A DNA stretch of 64,000 nucleotides from Bacteroidota bacterium. Lineage in GTDB: Bacteria > Bacteroidota > Bacteroidia > Bacteroidales > NBLH01. How positions within the stretch are numbered: position 1 is the first letter of the stretch; each line of letters starts with the position of its first letter. The notes below the pieces were generated by a model. That model made no database searches. It was not told where the DNA came from and saw nothing but the letters and a program-made list of their open reading frames with translations. Both the position numbers and the translations under genes were made by a program. Below are positions 18,024-27,630 of the stretch, piece by piece. The stretch covers positions 1 through 64,000 of the forward strand of contig JANYKN010000089.1 in the NCBI GenBank assembly GCA_025361565.1, written 5' to 3'.

Positions 18024-18533
18024 TCTGGCTTTGAGTAATTGACCTATTGAAAAAATTATAGATTCTAATGGGTTTTTAGCCATAAAGTTGAAATTGGAAC
18101 TTAGAATTTGTAGCTTTGGATTCATTTAACAATCATTTTTTAACGTGCTAATAATTCTACTTTGCGAAGTTAAAACAACTTGATATTAATACACTTATAT
18201 AAATAATCACACAGGTAGATAGAAAAACAATCACAATAGGAATATATTTTTCTAATAGGCCTTTTAAAAGTAAGTGCCAATATTTTTTTTAACTATGTGT
18301 CTATGTGGTAAATGTTTTTCAACTTTTCAGTATAGAAGCATCAGGTTAAGATTCAATCACTTTCAACTTAGTAAAGTAGAAATAATACCAGCATTAAAAA
18401 ATAATAAAGAATCAGAGCAATTTTTTTTATGATAAATTTCATAAACAGTAAATTCTAAAAAGAAACTGTTTAACGCAAGTTTCTTTGTACATTTGCCGAT
18501 AAAACTTTGTTTAACTATTAATCCAAATGTGTA
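18024..18533. other. Intergenic region before gcvT
   Basis: This 510-bp stretch shows no convincing gene. It holds a copy of the CTATGTG-type repeat at 18291-18312 and a -7 promoter element match TACATTTG at 18488-18495, about 40 bases before gcvT, with only a weak -33. I looked for a glycine riboswitch before gcvT and saw none. Confidence 0.5.
18291..18312 (+). repeat. Dispersed intergenic repeat, copy 2
   Basis: AACTATGTGTCTATGTGG followed by TAAA. It is nearly identical to the reverse complement of 38-60, so the two copies lie in opposite orientation 18 kb apart. Confidence 0.5.
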
Positions 18534-19622
18534 ATGAAAAATACACCATTTTATAAATTTCATATTGAACATGGGGCTAAAATGGTCCCTTTTGCAGGAT
18601 ATTCAATGCCTGTGGAGTATACAGGAGTTACTGGAGAACATTTAAAAGTTCGTTTAGGAGTAGGAGTTTTTGATGTTTCGCATATGGGCGAAATATGGGT
18701 AAAAGGACCAAAAGCCTTTGAATTTGTTCAAAAAGTTACAACCAATGATGTTGCCATACTTAAACCTGGACATATTCAATACAGCTGTTTCCCTAATGGA
18801 AAAGGCGGAATTGTTGACGATTTGTTGGTATATTACTACGAAGTTAATAAATACCTGTTGGTGGTAAACGCATCAAATATAGAAAAAGACTGGAACTGGC
18901 TTGTTAAAAACAATACCATTGGTGCCGAGCTTGAAAATTCCTCAGACAGCACGGCTCAGTTGGCTATTCAAGGCCCGTTGGCAACCAAAGTACTTCAAAA
19001 ACTTACCAAATGCAATTTGTCAGAGATTAAATATTACAATTTTGTGGTTGGCGAACTTGCTGGAATTAAAAATGTAATAATTTCTGCTACAGGATATACT
19101 GGTTCTGGTGGTTATGAATTATACGTTTACAACAACGACGCTGAAAAACTGTGGAATGCCATTTTTGAAGCCGGAAAAGAATTTGATATCAAACCAATCG
19201 GTTTGGCTGCCCGCGATACTTTACGTCTCGAAATGGGTTTCTGTCTTTATGGCAATGATATTGATGATACAACTTCTCCAATTGAAGCAGGCTTGGGTTG
19301 GATTACAAAATTTACCCCAAATAATAATTTTATTGACAGAGAAATCCTTGAAAAACAAAAAAATACTCCAATCGTGCGTCGCTTAAAAGGATTTGAAATG
19401 ATTGACAGGGGGATTCCTCGTCATGGTTATGAAATTGTAGATGCTCAAAATAATGTAATTGGAATAGTTACTTCGGGAACCATGTCACCAAGCCTTAAAA
19501 AAGGCATTGGTATGGGTTATGTGGCTGCTAATCACATCGCCGAAGGAAGTGAAATCTATATAAAAATAAGGGATAAAAATATCAAGGCCAAAATTGTAAA
19601 AACACCTTTCTATACAGTTTAA
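18534..19622 (+). CDS. Aminomethyltransferase, glycine cleavage system T protein
   Basis: At 362 residues the protein is full length and matches GcvT throughout: the N-terminal MPVEYTGV and [33 protein letters not shown], the [17 protein letters not shown] folate-binding stretch, [20 protein letters not shown], and a C-terminal [18 protein letters not shown] barrel. It transfers the methylene group from the aminomethyl-lipoyl H protein to tetrahydrofolate and releases ammonia. The genes for the P, H and L proteins are not in the window, so it is a lone gcvT, as is common in this phylum. Confidence 0.95.
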   Translation: MKNTPFYKFHIEHGAKMVPFAGYSMPVEYTGVTGEHLKVRLGVGVFDVSHMGEIWVKGPKAFEFVQKVTTNDVAILKPGHIQYSCFPNGKGGIVDDLLVYYYEVNKYLLVVNASNIEKDWNWLVKNNTIGAELENSSDSTAQLAIQGPLATKVLQKLTKCNLSEIKYYNFVVGELAGIKNVIISATGYTGSGGYELYVYNNDAEKLWNAIFEAGKEFDIKPIGLAARDTLRLEMGFCLYGNDIDDTTSPIEAGLGWITKFTPNNNFIDREILEKQKNTPIVRRLKGFEMIDRGIPRHGYEIVDAQNNVIGIVTSGTMSPSLKKGIGMGYVAANHIAEGSEIYIKIRDKNIKAKIVKTPFYTV

Positions 19623-19647
19623 ATTAATATAGAAATCCAAAATAAAA

Positions 19648-19680
19648 CCCCTTCAAGTGTTCATTGACGCTTGAAAGGGG
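19648..19680 (+). terminator. Hairpin terminator after gcvT
   Basis: CCCCTTCAAG at 19648-19657 pairs with CTTGAAAGGGG at 19670-19680 with one bulged base. It starts 26 bases after the gcvT stop. The T tract after it is weak. Confidence 0.65.
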
Positions 19681-19817
19681 TAATTATTTAAAAACAAAAT
19701 CTCTATATTCTTATAAAAATTCTTTTACCTTTACTTCTTGCCCTCTGCATTGTTTCTCTTAATAATAATCCTAATTTTATCTCGTTTGAGAAGTTAACAG
19801 ACTTCCAAAATAAGGAC

Positions 19818-20534
19818 ATGACAATTAATAATCCATATACCATTTCTATACCTTCATGTATTGGTAATCGCTATGTTATACCTGATATTCATGGTTGTAG
19901 TAAATCCTTGATGTCTCTGATAGATAAAATCGGACTTAAAAAAGAAGACCAACTTTTTTTATTGGGCGATTATATAGATAGAGGGTCTGACAGTGTTGGA
20001 GTAATAAATTTTTTGATTGAATTACAACAGGCAGATTATCAGGTTTATCCAGTTCGGGGAAACCATGAAGAAGATATTTTAATGTTGCATCAAAATAAAA
20101 TAGATAAACTAATCATAAGGTATATAAACAAAGAAAATACATCCGCCTTTTTTACTTCTAATTTGGAATTAAAGCCTGAATATTTTAATTTTTTTAAATC
20201 GATGCCTTATTTTATTGAATTGGAAGATTACTTTTTTGTTCATGCCGGATTTGATTTTAAAAGCATAAAGCCATTCGAAAATACTGACGAAATGATTCAA
20301 ATCCGAAATTGGCCATATCACCCGGCTCTTGCTAAAAATAAAACCATAGTGCATGGTCATAACCCCACCGAATTAGATGAGATTCATAAAAGAATAGATT
20401 GGAATGCAAGAATTATTCCGCTCGACAATGGTTGTGTATTCAGTCATGCTTTGGAAATGGGCAATTTGTTGTGTTTGGAACTTGGAACTTTTCAATTAAT
20501 TTGTCAGGAAAATATAGATGCTGTTGGAAATTGA
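19818..20534 (+). CDS. PPP-type metallophosphatase (ApaH/protein phosphatase-like)
   Basis: This 238-residue calcineurin-like phosphoesterase has the PPP metal-binding motifs: PDIHG (Asp23, His25), GDYIDRG (50-56) and GNHEED (81-86), plus a later HGHNP. These residues hold two metal ions that hydrolyse phosphomonoesters or diadenosine polyphosphates. The GDxxDRG form is shared by bacterial Ser/Thr phosphatases and ApaH; ApaH is usually longer (~270-280 residues), so a small protein phosphatase is slightly favoured. It is cytoplasmic and lies 56 bases before comB. Confidence 0.88.
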   Translation: MTINNPYTISIPSCIGNRYVIPDIHGCSKSLMSLIDKIGLKKEDQLFLLGDYIDRGSDSVGVINFLIELQQADYQVYPVRGNHEEDILMLHQNKIDKLIIRYINKENTSAFFTSNLELKPEYFNFFKSMPYFIELEDYFFVHAGFDFKSIKPFENTDEMIQIRNWPYHPALAKNKTIVHGHNPTELDEIHKRIDWNARIIPLDNGCVFSHALEMGNLLCLELGTFQLICQENIDAVGN

Positions 20535-20590
20535 TTTTTTATTATTATCTTTAAACAAATAATATTCAATAGAATACAGAATTTTACCAT

Positions 20591-21349
20591 ATGATCACTG
20601 AAAAACTAAACCTCGATATTTGTTTATCTCCAAAGTTAATTTCAAATTACGATTTGAACCAAACCAGCATTGTTGTTATTGATATTGTTAGGGCGAGCAC
20701 TTCAATTTGTACTGCTTTATTTTATGGAGTTGATCACATTATTACAATGGAAAGTATCGATGAAGTGATGAATTTAAAAAACGATGGCTATATAATTGCT
20801 GGTGAGCGTAATGGCGATAAGTTGGAAGGGTTTGATTATGGAAACTCGCCAATTGCATTTATGGATAGAAAGCTTGAAGGCAAAAAACTGGCATTAACAA
20901 CCACAAATGGAACCCATACAATTGATATGGTTTTAATGGCTTCAGCCTTGTCGGTTGGAGTTGAAATTTTAATTGGTGCTTTTGTAAATTACACCAAATT
21001 GAAAGATCATTTATACAATGGAAATAAAAATGTATTACTTCTTTGTTCGGGTTGGAAAGATAATTTAAGCATTGAAGATACCATATTTGCAGGAAAAGTG
21101 GCTTTTGAGTTGATGAAATCTGGGAAATTTAAACTTAGCAGTGATTCTGCCAAACATGGAATTCTTCTTTATGAGGATGCACGTTCAAATTATTACAATT
21201 TTGTAATGGATAATTCAGTTCGGTTTAGCCAAAATTCAGGCCATTTGAGCCACGATATCAGATACAGCTTAAAAGAAGACGTTGCACCTGTTTTGCCGTT
21301 CTTATCGGATGGGAAATTTATTGATATGTATAAAGATGAGCTGTCCTAA
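20591..21349 (+). CDS. 2-phosphosulfolactate phosphatase (ComB family)
   Basis: The 252-residue protein matches the ComB family: IVVIDIVRASTSI near residue 28, GERNGDKLEGFDYGNSP near residues 76-92, LTTTNGTH near 106, and LLCSGWKDNLSIEDT near 150. ComB is a magnesium-dependent acid phosphatase that makes sulfolactate from phosphosulfolactate, originally in coenzyme M synthesis. Bacterial homologs are widespread and their role is often unclear. The partner genes comA and comC are not in the window. Confidence 0.88.
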   Translation: MITEKLNLDICLSPKLISNYDLNQTSIVVIDIVRASTSICTALFYGVDHIITMESIDEVMNLKNDGYIIAGERNGDKLEGFDYGNSPIAFMDRKLEGKKLALTTTNGTHTIDMVLMASALSVGVEILIGAFVNYTKLKDHLYNGNKNVLLLCSGWKDNLSIEDTIFAGKVAFELMKSGKFKLSSDSAKHGILLYEDARSNYYNFVMDNSVRFSQNSGHLSHDIRYSLKEDVAPVLPFLSDGKFIDMYKDELS

Positions 21350-21375
21350 AATAAGTTGTTGATTTTAATAAATTT

Positions 21376-21404
21376 AAAATAAAAAAGGCTGCACCGTGCA
21401 GCCT
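21376..21404 (-). terminator. Terminator of the flotillin gene
   Basis: On the minus strand AGGCTGCA, a 3-base loop and TGCAGCCT form an 8-bp stem (plus 21386-21404) followed by TTTTTTATTTT. It starts 11 bases after the flotillin stop. Confidence 0.8.
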
Positions 21405-21414
21405 ATACATAAAA

Positions 21415-22878
21415 TTATCCTTTTTCTTCCAATTTTTCCTCAACAGGTTTTATTTCTTCTTTGTCTTTTCCTTTCAGATAATCAGGAAGTTGTAAACCTG
21501 CTTGTTTGAATAGTTCATCCAGTGGAGGTATTGATCCCATCATCCCTTTCATAAAATTGGCAGTTGAAGTGCCTCCGCCATTGTTGTTTCCTGAATCCCA
21601 AACTGTAATTTTATCAATCTTAATATTTTTGATAGCCTCTACCTGCAATCTCACTATTTCCTCCAATTTATCAGCTATCATTAATTTAACTGCATCGTTT
21701 GGATTTGAACCGGCTGCTTCAACAATTCTTTTAAAACCTTCTGCCTGCTTGGTTAGTATTTCAAACATACCTTTTCCTTCGGCTTGCATTTTTGCAAAAA
21801 TAGAATCGGCATTACCTACTGCAATTCTTCTAATCCTTTCGGCTTCTGCTTCTGCATCTATTTCAATTTTTCTTTTCTGAATTTCAGCAGGAACAATTTT
21901 GTCTGCTTCTTGTGATGCTTTTTCTCTTTCAGCACGACCTAATTCTGCGTTTCGTTCTGCTTTGTATGCTTCTTCGAGTGCTTTGGCTTCATTAATTTTT
22001 TCAGCGGATACTGCAATGTTTTTTGCTTCAGCTTCTTTTTTTCTTCGATCTGCATCTGAATTTGCAATGGTCACTTTTGAAGTATTTTCACCTTCAACTG
22101 CGGTAGCATGGAAAGCGGCAATACTTATTCTTTGTTTTTGTTGGGCATCAGCTTCTCCAATATTTGCATCAGCTTCAGCAGCAGCTACTTGAATTCTTTT
22201 TTCTTTTACAGCCATAGCTTCACCAATGGTTCCATCGCGCTCTTTTTCAGCAACTGCTTTTTTTGCTTCGTTTATGGCTCCTGCGGCAGCTTCTCTTCCA
22301 AGTGCATCAATATATCCCGATTCATCAGTAATGTCGGTAATATTAACGTTTATAAGCTTTAAACCTATTTTAATAAGTTCATGTTCAACTGCATCATATA
22401 CGTTGTTGAGGAATTTTTCCCTGTCACTGTTGATTTCTTCAATGTCCATGGTAGCGATGACAACCCGTAGCTGTCCAAAAATAATATCGGCTGCCAAATG
22501 ATGGATTTGTTCTTGTGATTGTCCCAACAACCGCTCAGCCGCATTGTCCATAATTCCGGGCTCTGTAGAAATCCCAACCATAAAACGCGATGGTACATTT
22601 ACCCTGATATTTTGTTTGCTTAATGCATTGCGCAAATCAACTTCAATTGGAATTGGTGTTAAATCGAGATATTGATAATCCTGAATAATAGGCCAGATAA
22701 AGGCAGCACCACCATGGATACATTTGGCTGATTTGCCGGCTGGTTTACCTGCCACTTTACCATAAATAATTAGGATGTGATCGGCCGGACAGCGTCTGTA
22801 TCGCTTTAACAAGGCATAAAGTGTAATAAAAATAATCAGGACAGCTAAAGCTACTAAGATAACAAGATATTGACCCAT
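21415..22878 (-). CDS. Flotillin-family (SPFH) membrane protein
   Basis: At 487 residues it has one N-terminal membrane segment (~5-24), then RCPADHILIIYG, typical of the YqiK/flotillin group, an SPFH domain to about residue 200 (LDLTPIPIEVDLRNALSKQN), and a long coiled coil rich in Glu-Ala pairs from ~195 to 380. The C-terminus has the flotillin-type GMFEILTKQAEGFKR segment and an acidic, lysine-rich tail. Flotillins oligomerise and organise membrane microdomains. An NfeD-type gene lies 139 bases upstream on the same strand, matching the conserved NfeD-flotillin pairing (yuaF-floT in Bacillus). Confidence 0.92.
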   Translation of the reverse strand: MGQYLVILVALAVLIIFITLYALLKRYRRCPADHILIIYGKVAGKPAGKSAKCIHGGAAFIWPIIQDYQYLDLTPIPIEVDLRNALSKQNIRVNVPSRFMVGISTEPGIMDNAAERLLGQSQEQIHHLAADIIFGQLRVVIATMDIEEINSDREKFLNNVYDAVEHELIKIGLKLINVNITDITDESGYIDALGREAAAGAINEAKKAVAEKERDGTIGEAMAVKEKRIQVAAAEADANIGEADAQQKQRISIAAFHATAVEGENTSKVTIANSDADRRKKEAEAKNIAVSAEKINEAKALEEAYKAERNAELGRAEREKASQEADKIVPAEIQKRKIEIDAEAEAERIRRIAVGNADSIFAKMQAEGKGMFEILTKQAEGFKRIVEAAGSNPNDAVKLMIADKLEEIVRLQVEAIKNIKIDKITVWDSGNNNGGGTSTANFMKGMMGSIPPLDELFKQAGLQLPDYLKGKDKEEIKPVEEKLEEKG

Positions 22879-23017
22879 AATTTTATCTCCTTTGGTTTAA
22901 ATTGTTTTTAAATAATTATTATAAGTAGTTAATTTTAACGAATCATTTTAGGGAGATTGAATTCTCCATTTTATACTTTCAGATACTTTGATCACTCCAT
23001 TTAATCATAAATTTCAA

Positions 23018-23608
23018 TTATCTTAATCTTTTAACAAGCAGCGTATTTTCGTTTACTAAATCTATAACTTCAATAAGCGAACCTGATTTTATGATTTCAG
23101 GGTCTTCTGTCATTGCATTTAATGTTCTTATTTGTCCCTGAACATCAATTTCTACCTTTCCTAAACCTGATTTCTTAGAAGGAATGCGGATATATACGTT
23201 TCCACTAAGGCCAATTGCGTTTTTAAAATCTAAAGTACCACTGTAGGAAAATTTACTGATATAATAAAACAAACTTGTCATGATAATTACCATTACCACA
23301 CCACATAAAGTTGCAATAAGTAGTGTAATAAAAAGTCCGAAACCTCCTTGAACACAGGCTAGTCCTGCCCATGAAAATAAAGTAAAAAAAGCAACCATAT
23401 TTTTTATGCTGAAAAAATGAAGACCATCTCCATCCTGAAAATCGGAATGAGTATCTCCACCAGAACTAAAGTCGTGGTCATGATCGCCTCCAATAAAGGT
23501 CATAACCAATTGCATAAGGAAAATTAAAGTTGATGGAAAGGCAATGATCCAAAATAACTTTGATATTGTGTTCAATCCATCCCACCAATCAGGAAAATTT
23601 GAGAACAT
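23018..23608 (-). CDS. NfeD-like membrane protein (OB-fold C-terminus)
   Basis: The 196-residue protein has a hydrophobic segment near ~15-40, a His/Asp-rich loop (GGDHDHDFSSGGDTHSDF), two further membrane segments in ~65-120, and a C-terminal OB-fold domain (~135-196) with IGLSGNVYIRIP and GSLIEVIDLVNENTLLV. This is the NfeD/YuaF plan: a membrane anchor plus a cytoplasmic beta-barrel that assists a flotillin. The histidine/aspartate-rich loop could bind a metal, which is inferred. It precedes the flotillin gene on the same strand. Confidence 0.88.
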   Translation of the reverse strand: MFSNFPDWWDGLNTISKLFWIIAFPSTLIFLMQLVMTFIGGDHDHDFSSGGDTHSDFQDGDGLHFFSIKNMVAFFTLFSWAGLACVQGGFGLFITLLIATLCGVVMVIIMTSLFYYISKFSYSGTLDFKNAIGLSGNVYIRIPSKKSGLGKVEIDVQGQIRTLNAMTEDPEIIKSGSLIEVIDLVNENTLLVKRLR

Positions 23609-23985
23609 GGCCTAATTAATTTAGTTAAACATATCTCAAATATACATATAAATTATCGGATACGATTAATTATCAGTCAATAAATTAGGGTTTATTGTAA
23701 ATTTTGATAAATAGGAAGTTCGAAATGTTCAGTATCGAGTTTGCTGGTTATAGAACCTTTGAAATCATTGTTCAATTAGAATTAATTGTGTTTTTATATG
23801 GATTGTGGAACAAATATTTAGAAGCCTTTAAAAAAAAACAAACATAAAACATCAAATTGTTTTATGTTTGTCTTATTCTAATATCTTCTTGTTATTCTTG
23901 AAGATATGATAACCTATTCAAATCTTTGATTGTACTAACAATATTTGAAATTGAACTAATCCAATCATGAATTTATTTTTCGACA
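23609..23985. other. Intergenic region downstream of the ROK kinase
   Basis: The 377-bp stretch holds the ROK kinase terminator at 23829-23871 and, near the NfeD start, a minus-strand -7 match (TATATTTG, plus 23637-23644) without a clear -33. No gene is seen. Confidence 0.55.
23829..23871 (-). terminator. Terminator of the ROK kinase gene
   Basis: ACAAACATAAAAC at 23838-23850 pairs perfectly with 23859-23871 (13 bp, 8-base loop). On the minus strand the stem is followed by a run of nine T residues. Confidence 0.85.
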
Positions 23986-24945
23986 TTATTCACTTTTTTC
24001 ATCCCATATTAGGGCTGCAGCACCTAATACAGCTGCATTTTTGCCCATTAAACCGGAGATTTCAAGTTTTACTTTGTTTTTAAATATTTGAAGGATATTT
24101 TCTTCCATATATTTTTTGGTTGGCTTTAAAATATAGTCACCGGCCAACGCAAGACCTCCAAATAGAAAAATGGCTTCGGGGCTTGTGTATGCAACTGAAT
24201 CTGCCAATTTAAGTCCAAGTATGCGGGCTGTGTAATCAAAAGCTTCTAATGCAATTTTATCGCCTTTTACGGCAGCTTCATATATAATCTTTGAGTTTAA
24301 ATCTTTTTCAGGAATGGAACTCAATAAACTTTTTTCGGATGTTTTACTAAGAAACTCAATCACCGTTTTTTTCATCCCTGTTGCTGATGCATATGTCTCA
24401 AGGCAACCTTTTCTTCCGCAACCGCACAATCTTCCTTGAGGATCATAAATAGTATGGCCAACTTCGCCCGCAAACCCGTCGTGGCCATATACAACTTTTC
24501 CGTCTACTACAATTCCACTGCCCAAACCGGTACCTAGTGTAATTACAATAAAATCTTTCATTCCCTTAGCAGCTCCATATATCATTTCGCCCATGGCCGC
24601 GGCATTGGCATCATTGGTAAGGGCCATGTTTACATGGAAATTCTGGTTCAATAATTTTACCAACGGAACAACTCCTTTCCAATGCAGATTCGGTGCAAAT
24701 TCAATTGATCCGGTGTAATAATTGCCATTGGGTGCTCCAATACCAATTCCTTTTAGCACATAGTTTTCAGTTACCGCTTTTAAGCTTTCATTAATTGCTG
24801 ATGTTAAAGCAGTTACATAGTCGTCAACTTCAGGATAATCTGAGGTAGAGATCTTGTTTTCAGCCCAGATATTGCCTTTACGGTCAACCAGGCCAATTTC
24901 TGTGTTTGTACCTCCAATATCAATTCCAATACTTAATTCTTGCAT
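23986..24945 (-). CDS. ROK-family sugar kinase (glucokinase-like)
   Basis: The 319-residue protein has the ATP phosphate-binding start GIDIGGTN (residues 7-14), the catalytic region NDANAAAMGE, the glycine-rich ITLGTGLGSGIVVDG and the ROK zinc motif with Cys174, Cys176 and Cys181 (CGCGRKGC) next to the GHT histidine. ROK kinases phosphorylate glucose, N-acetylglucosamine or N-acetylmannosamine with ATP; glucokinase is the commonest role for this form in Bacteroidota. It is a single gene with its own strong terminator. No sugar regulator is adjacent, and an N-terminal DNA-binding domain is absent. Confidence 0.92.
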   Translation of the reverse strand: MQELSIGIDIGGTNTEIGLVDRKGNIWAENKISTSDYPEVDDYVTALTSAINESLKAVTENYVLKGIGIGAPNGNYYTGSIEFAPNLHWKGVVPLVKLLNQNFHVNMALTNDANAAAMGEMIYGAAKGMKDFIVITLGTGLGSGIVVDGKVVYGHDGFAGEVGHTIYDPQGRLCGCGRKGCLETYASATGMKKTVIEFLSKTSEKSLLSSIPEKDLNSKIIYEAAVKGDKIALEAFDYTARILGLKLADSVAYTSPEAIFLFGGLALAGDYILKPTKKYMEENILQIFKNKVKLEISGLMGKNAAVLGAAALIWDEKSE

Positions 24946-25253
24946 GATGATGATTTTATTAGATAATTATAATGCTTAGGACTCTACGTATTCCGAATTA
25001 TTAAGCAATGAAATAGCTTAAATATTGAGCTATTTTCGAAAGGGTAAATATACATAAATCTTTAAAGTAGGGAAGGTTTCGACCCTAAAATCCTCAAATT
25101 TTATCTTAAAAAATACTCGGATTGTCTTTTCTTGCTCATATTTAATGGATTAAAAAGTAATGGAACTTAAATATGCTTAAGCAGTTTCTTCACTATGTTA
25201 ATTAAAATATCTTTGCCGCACATTTTAAATAAAAATTTAATAATTTAATAACG
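24946..25253. other. Divergent intergenic region before the TonB receptor
   Basis: This 308-bp region separates the leftward kinase from the rightward receptor. It holds a candidate promoter at 25185-25215. I looked for a cobalamin riboswitch because the receptor is BtuB-like, and saw no B12-box. Confidence 0.5.
25185..25215 (+). promoter_or_regulatory. Candidate promoter of the TonB receptor gene
   Basis: TATCTTTG at 25208-25215 matches TAnnTTTG exactly, and TTTC at 25185-25188 is a one-off -33 with the right 19-bp spacer. The leader would be about 30 bases. Confidence 0.5.
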
Positions 25254-27299
25254 ATGAACAAGAGATTAATCAAATTACAAAACGGCAAAATAATGGTATT
25301 TGCTAAATGGTCAAGAAGGCGAAATGCTGCCTTTCTATCCTTGGGTAGGATTATTAAAATTTCGGCTTTAACGGCATCTTATTTTATGCTGAATGCATTT
25401 AATACACTTGCACAAACCGATACAGTTAAAATTCAAGAAATAACGGTAAGTGCTTATAAAACGCCAGTATCTTTTAGTAATGCTCCTCGGATAGTCACTA
25501 TTATTTCAACTGCCGAAATTGCACAAGCACCATTAATTAGTATAAATGATGCATTAAAATCAGCAATGAATGTAGACGTAAGAGAAAGAGGTGCATATGG
25601 AGTGCAGGCCGATATTAATTTTAGGGGAGGCTCTTCTGAACAGAATGTTGTACTGGTAAATGGAGTAAAAATGAATGACCCACAAACTGGCCATTTTCAA
25701 ATGAACCTGCCAGTTGAGCTTTCTGATATTGACCGGATAGAAATTATCCATGGAGCTGCATCCAGTGTTTTTGGGAATAACGCTTTTAGTGGTGCCATAA
25801 ACCTTATAACCGGATTAAAAGATGAAAATGGAATAAAAGCAACTTTATTTGCTGGACAGCATGATTTATATGGCGGAAATATGGCGTTGAACCTAACCAA
25901 TAAAAAATTCACCAATTATTTATCTGTTTCTAAAAAAGTGTCGGCTGGTTACATCGATGATACTGATTTTGATATTTTAAATCTTTTTTATAATGGAAAA
26001 TTAATCACTAAAGCCGGCGATTTACAGCTCCAAGCCGGATTCCTGGATAAATCTTTTGGAGCAAATAGTTTTTACACTCCTGTGTATCCAAATCAATACG
26101 AACAGAATAAAACATGGATGACTAGCCTGAAATTTTTCTCAAATAATCAGCTAAAAATTAATCCATCAATCTATTGGCGAAGGAATTTCGACAGATTTGA
26201 ACTGTTCCGTAGCAACCCACCAGTGTGGTATACAAATCACAATTATCATCAAACTGATGTTTATGGAGCAGATCTAAACTCTCAATTTGACTGGAAATTA
26301 GGAAAAGGATCTGTAGGTATTGATTGGAATACAGAGCCGATTATTTCTAACAAGCTAGGAGATATACTGGATAAAGCAAAGCCAATAAAAGATGTGGATT
26401 CGGTAATGTATGATCATGGCAAATCCAGGCAAAACATGAGTGCTTTTTTCGAAAACCACTTTAGTTATAAAAATTGGACACTTTCGACAAGTTTAATGGC
26501 AAACTGGAATTCCATGTATAACTGGAACTTCTATCCAGGTGTAGATATGTCTTACAAATTAAACACAAACTGGCATGCATTGTTATCAGTAAACTGGTCA
26601 GGCCGACTGCCCTCGTATACTGATTTGTATTATGTCGGTCCGGGCAATCAAGGAAATATTGAGCTTGTGCCTGAAAAATCGACTAACTGCGAATTGGGTG
26701 CAAAATACATTACACCACTACTTATGATTCAATCAGCTATATTTTACAGACAAGGAAAAGATATTATTGATTGGGTTAAATTAAACCCAGCTGATAAATG
26801 GCAAAGCAGCAATATTACAAATATCAATACTATCGGTTATGAATTTTCGGCAAAATTCATATTGAAAGAAAAATTTGGTGATCAATTTCCTGTTAAAAAT
26901 ATTTCATTCAATTATACTTATCTTGATGAAAATAAGAGTAGTAGCAACTATAATTCAAAATATGTACTTGATTATTTGCGACACAATGCTGGTTTTACGA
27001 TAAACCATGCTATAGTTAAAAACCTCTCGGCCACTTGGCAATTCAATTTCCAGATCAGAAATGGAACCTATTATCCTTATAATCAAGTAAGTAAATTATG
27101 GGAAACCGCTAAATTATACGAACCATTGTATTTGCTGGATTTAAAGATCATTTACCAATACCGTAATTTCGATTTTTTTCTGCAAGGCAAAAACATTTTA
27201 GATCAGGATCAACAAAATATTGAAAATGTTCAACTACCAGGTAGATGGATATCTGGAGGAATTATTATAAATATTCGTTTTGAGAAACCAATTCATTGA
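25254..27299 (+). CDS. TonB-dependent outer-membrane receptor (BtuB-like)
   Basis: The 681-residue outer-membrane receptor has a TonB-box-like TDTVKIQEITVSA segment, a plug domain to ~residue 190 (INFRGGSSEQNVVLVNG, GAASSVFGNNAFSGAINLIT), and a beta-barrel with a C-terminal RWISGGIIINIRFE strand. The size and plug are closest to BtuB-type receptors, so corrinoid or small-siderophore uptake is a reasonable guess. It has no N-terminal SusC-like carboxypeptidase domain and no SusD partner, which argues against glycan uptake. The N-terminus is unusual: about 35 residues with FAKWSRRRNAAFLSLGR precede the hydrophobic core, an extended export signal seen in some Bacteroidota receptors. Confidence 0.88.
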   Translation: MNKRLIKLQNGKIMVFAKWSRRRNAAFLSLGRIIKISALTASYFMLNAFNTLAQTDTVKIQEITVSAYKTPVSFSNAPRIVTIISTAEIAQAPLISINDALKSAMNVDVRERGAYGVQADINFRGGSSEQNVVLVNGVKMNDPQTGHFQMNLPVELSDIDRIEIIHGAASSVFGNNAFSGAINLITGLKDENGIKATLFAGQHDLYGGNMALNLTNKKFTNYLSVSKKVSAGYIDDTDFDILNLFYNGKLITKAGDLQLQAGFLDKSFGANSFYTPVYPNQYEQNKTWMTSLKFFSNNQLKINPSIYWRRNFDRFELFRSNPPVWYTNHNYHQTDVYGADLNSQFDWKLGKGSVGIDWNTEPIISNKLGDILDKAKPIKDVDSVMYDHGKSRQNMSAFFENHFSYKNWTLSTSLMANWNSMYNWNFYPGVDMSYKLNTNWHALLSVNWSGRLPSYTDLYYVGPGNQGNIELVPEKSTNCELGAKYITPLLMIQSAIFYRQGKDIIDWVKLNPADKWQSSNITNINTIGYEFSAKFILKEKFGDQFPVKNISFNYTYLDENKSSSNYNSKYVLDYLRHNAGFTINHAIVKNLSATWQFNFQIRNGTYYPYNQVSKLWETAKLYEPLYLLDLKIIYQYRNFDFFLQGKNILDQDQQNIENVQLPGRWISGGIIINIRFEKPIH

Positions 27300-27442
27300 A
27301 AATATTTTGTTCGAAAAAAACGAATAATTTGACGAAAAACAGTCTTTTTTTGATTTATTTTAACGATTTTTCTCAAAAAATGCATGTTTTTTATAAAAAG
27401 TATTAATTTTGCACGACTTATTAACCTTTAAAGATTATTTTT

Positions 27443-27616
27443 ATGAAAAGTTTCAAATTATTATTGGTTGCAATTGCAACAATTGGTATTTCTTCTTTTT
27501 ATTCTTGTGGTGGTGGATCTGGCAACGAGAGCGCAACTGATTCAACCAAAGTTCAGTCTGAACCTACTATTGAACAAACTGTTGACTCTACAACTGTTGA
27601 CACTTTAAAAAAGTAA
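27443..27616 (+). CDS. Small lipoprotein, 57 residues
   Basis: ATG at 27443 opens a short frame ending at TAA 27614-27616. It encodes a lipoprotein signal with lipobox Cys near residue 22 (FYSCGGGSGN), then a short acidic, Thr/Ser-rich tail ending LKK. It sits 14 bases before the next lipoprotein gene, so the two are probably co-transcribed. TAATTTTG at 27404-27411 matches the -7 promoter element. No domain is recognised. It is too short for most gene callers, but the clean lipobox and tight spacing support it. Confidence 0.7.
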   Translation: MKSFKLLLVAIATIGISSFYSCGGGSGNESATDSTKVQSEPTIEQTVDSTTVDTLKK

Positions 27617-27630
27617 TAACAAGGTAATTT

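Noticed and set aside
18024-18533. Glycine riboswitch before gcvT
   Set aside because: The region is AT-rich with no tandem GGA-type aptamer pattern.
21506-22598. Several long frames opposite the flotillin gene
   Set aside because: They mirror the Glu/Ala-rich coiled coil on the other strand (Ser/Ala-rich), a typical shadow.
24946-25253. Cobalamin riboswitch before the BtuB-like receptor
   Set aside because: No B12-box or matching stem pattern could be found.
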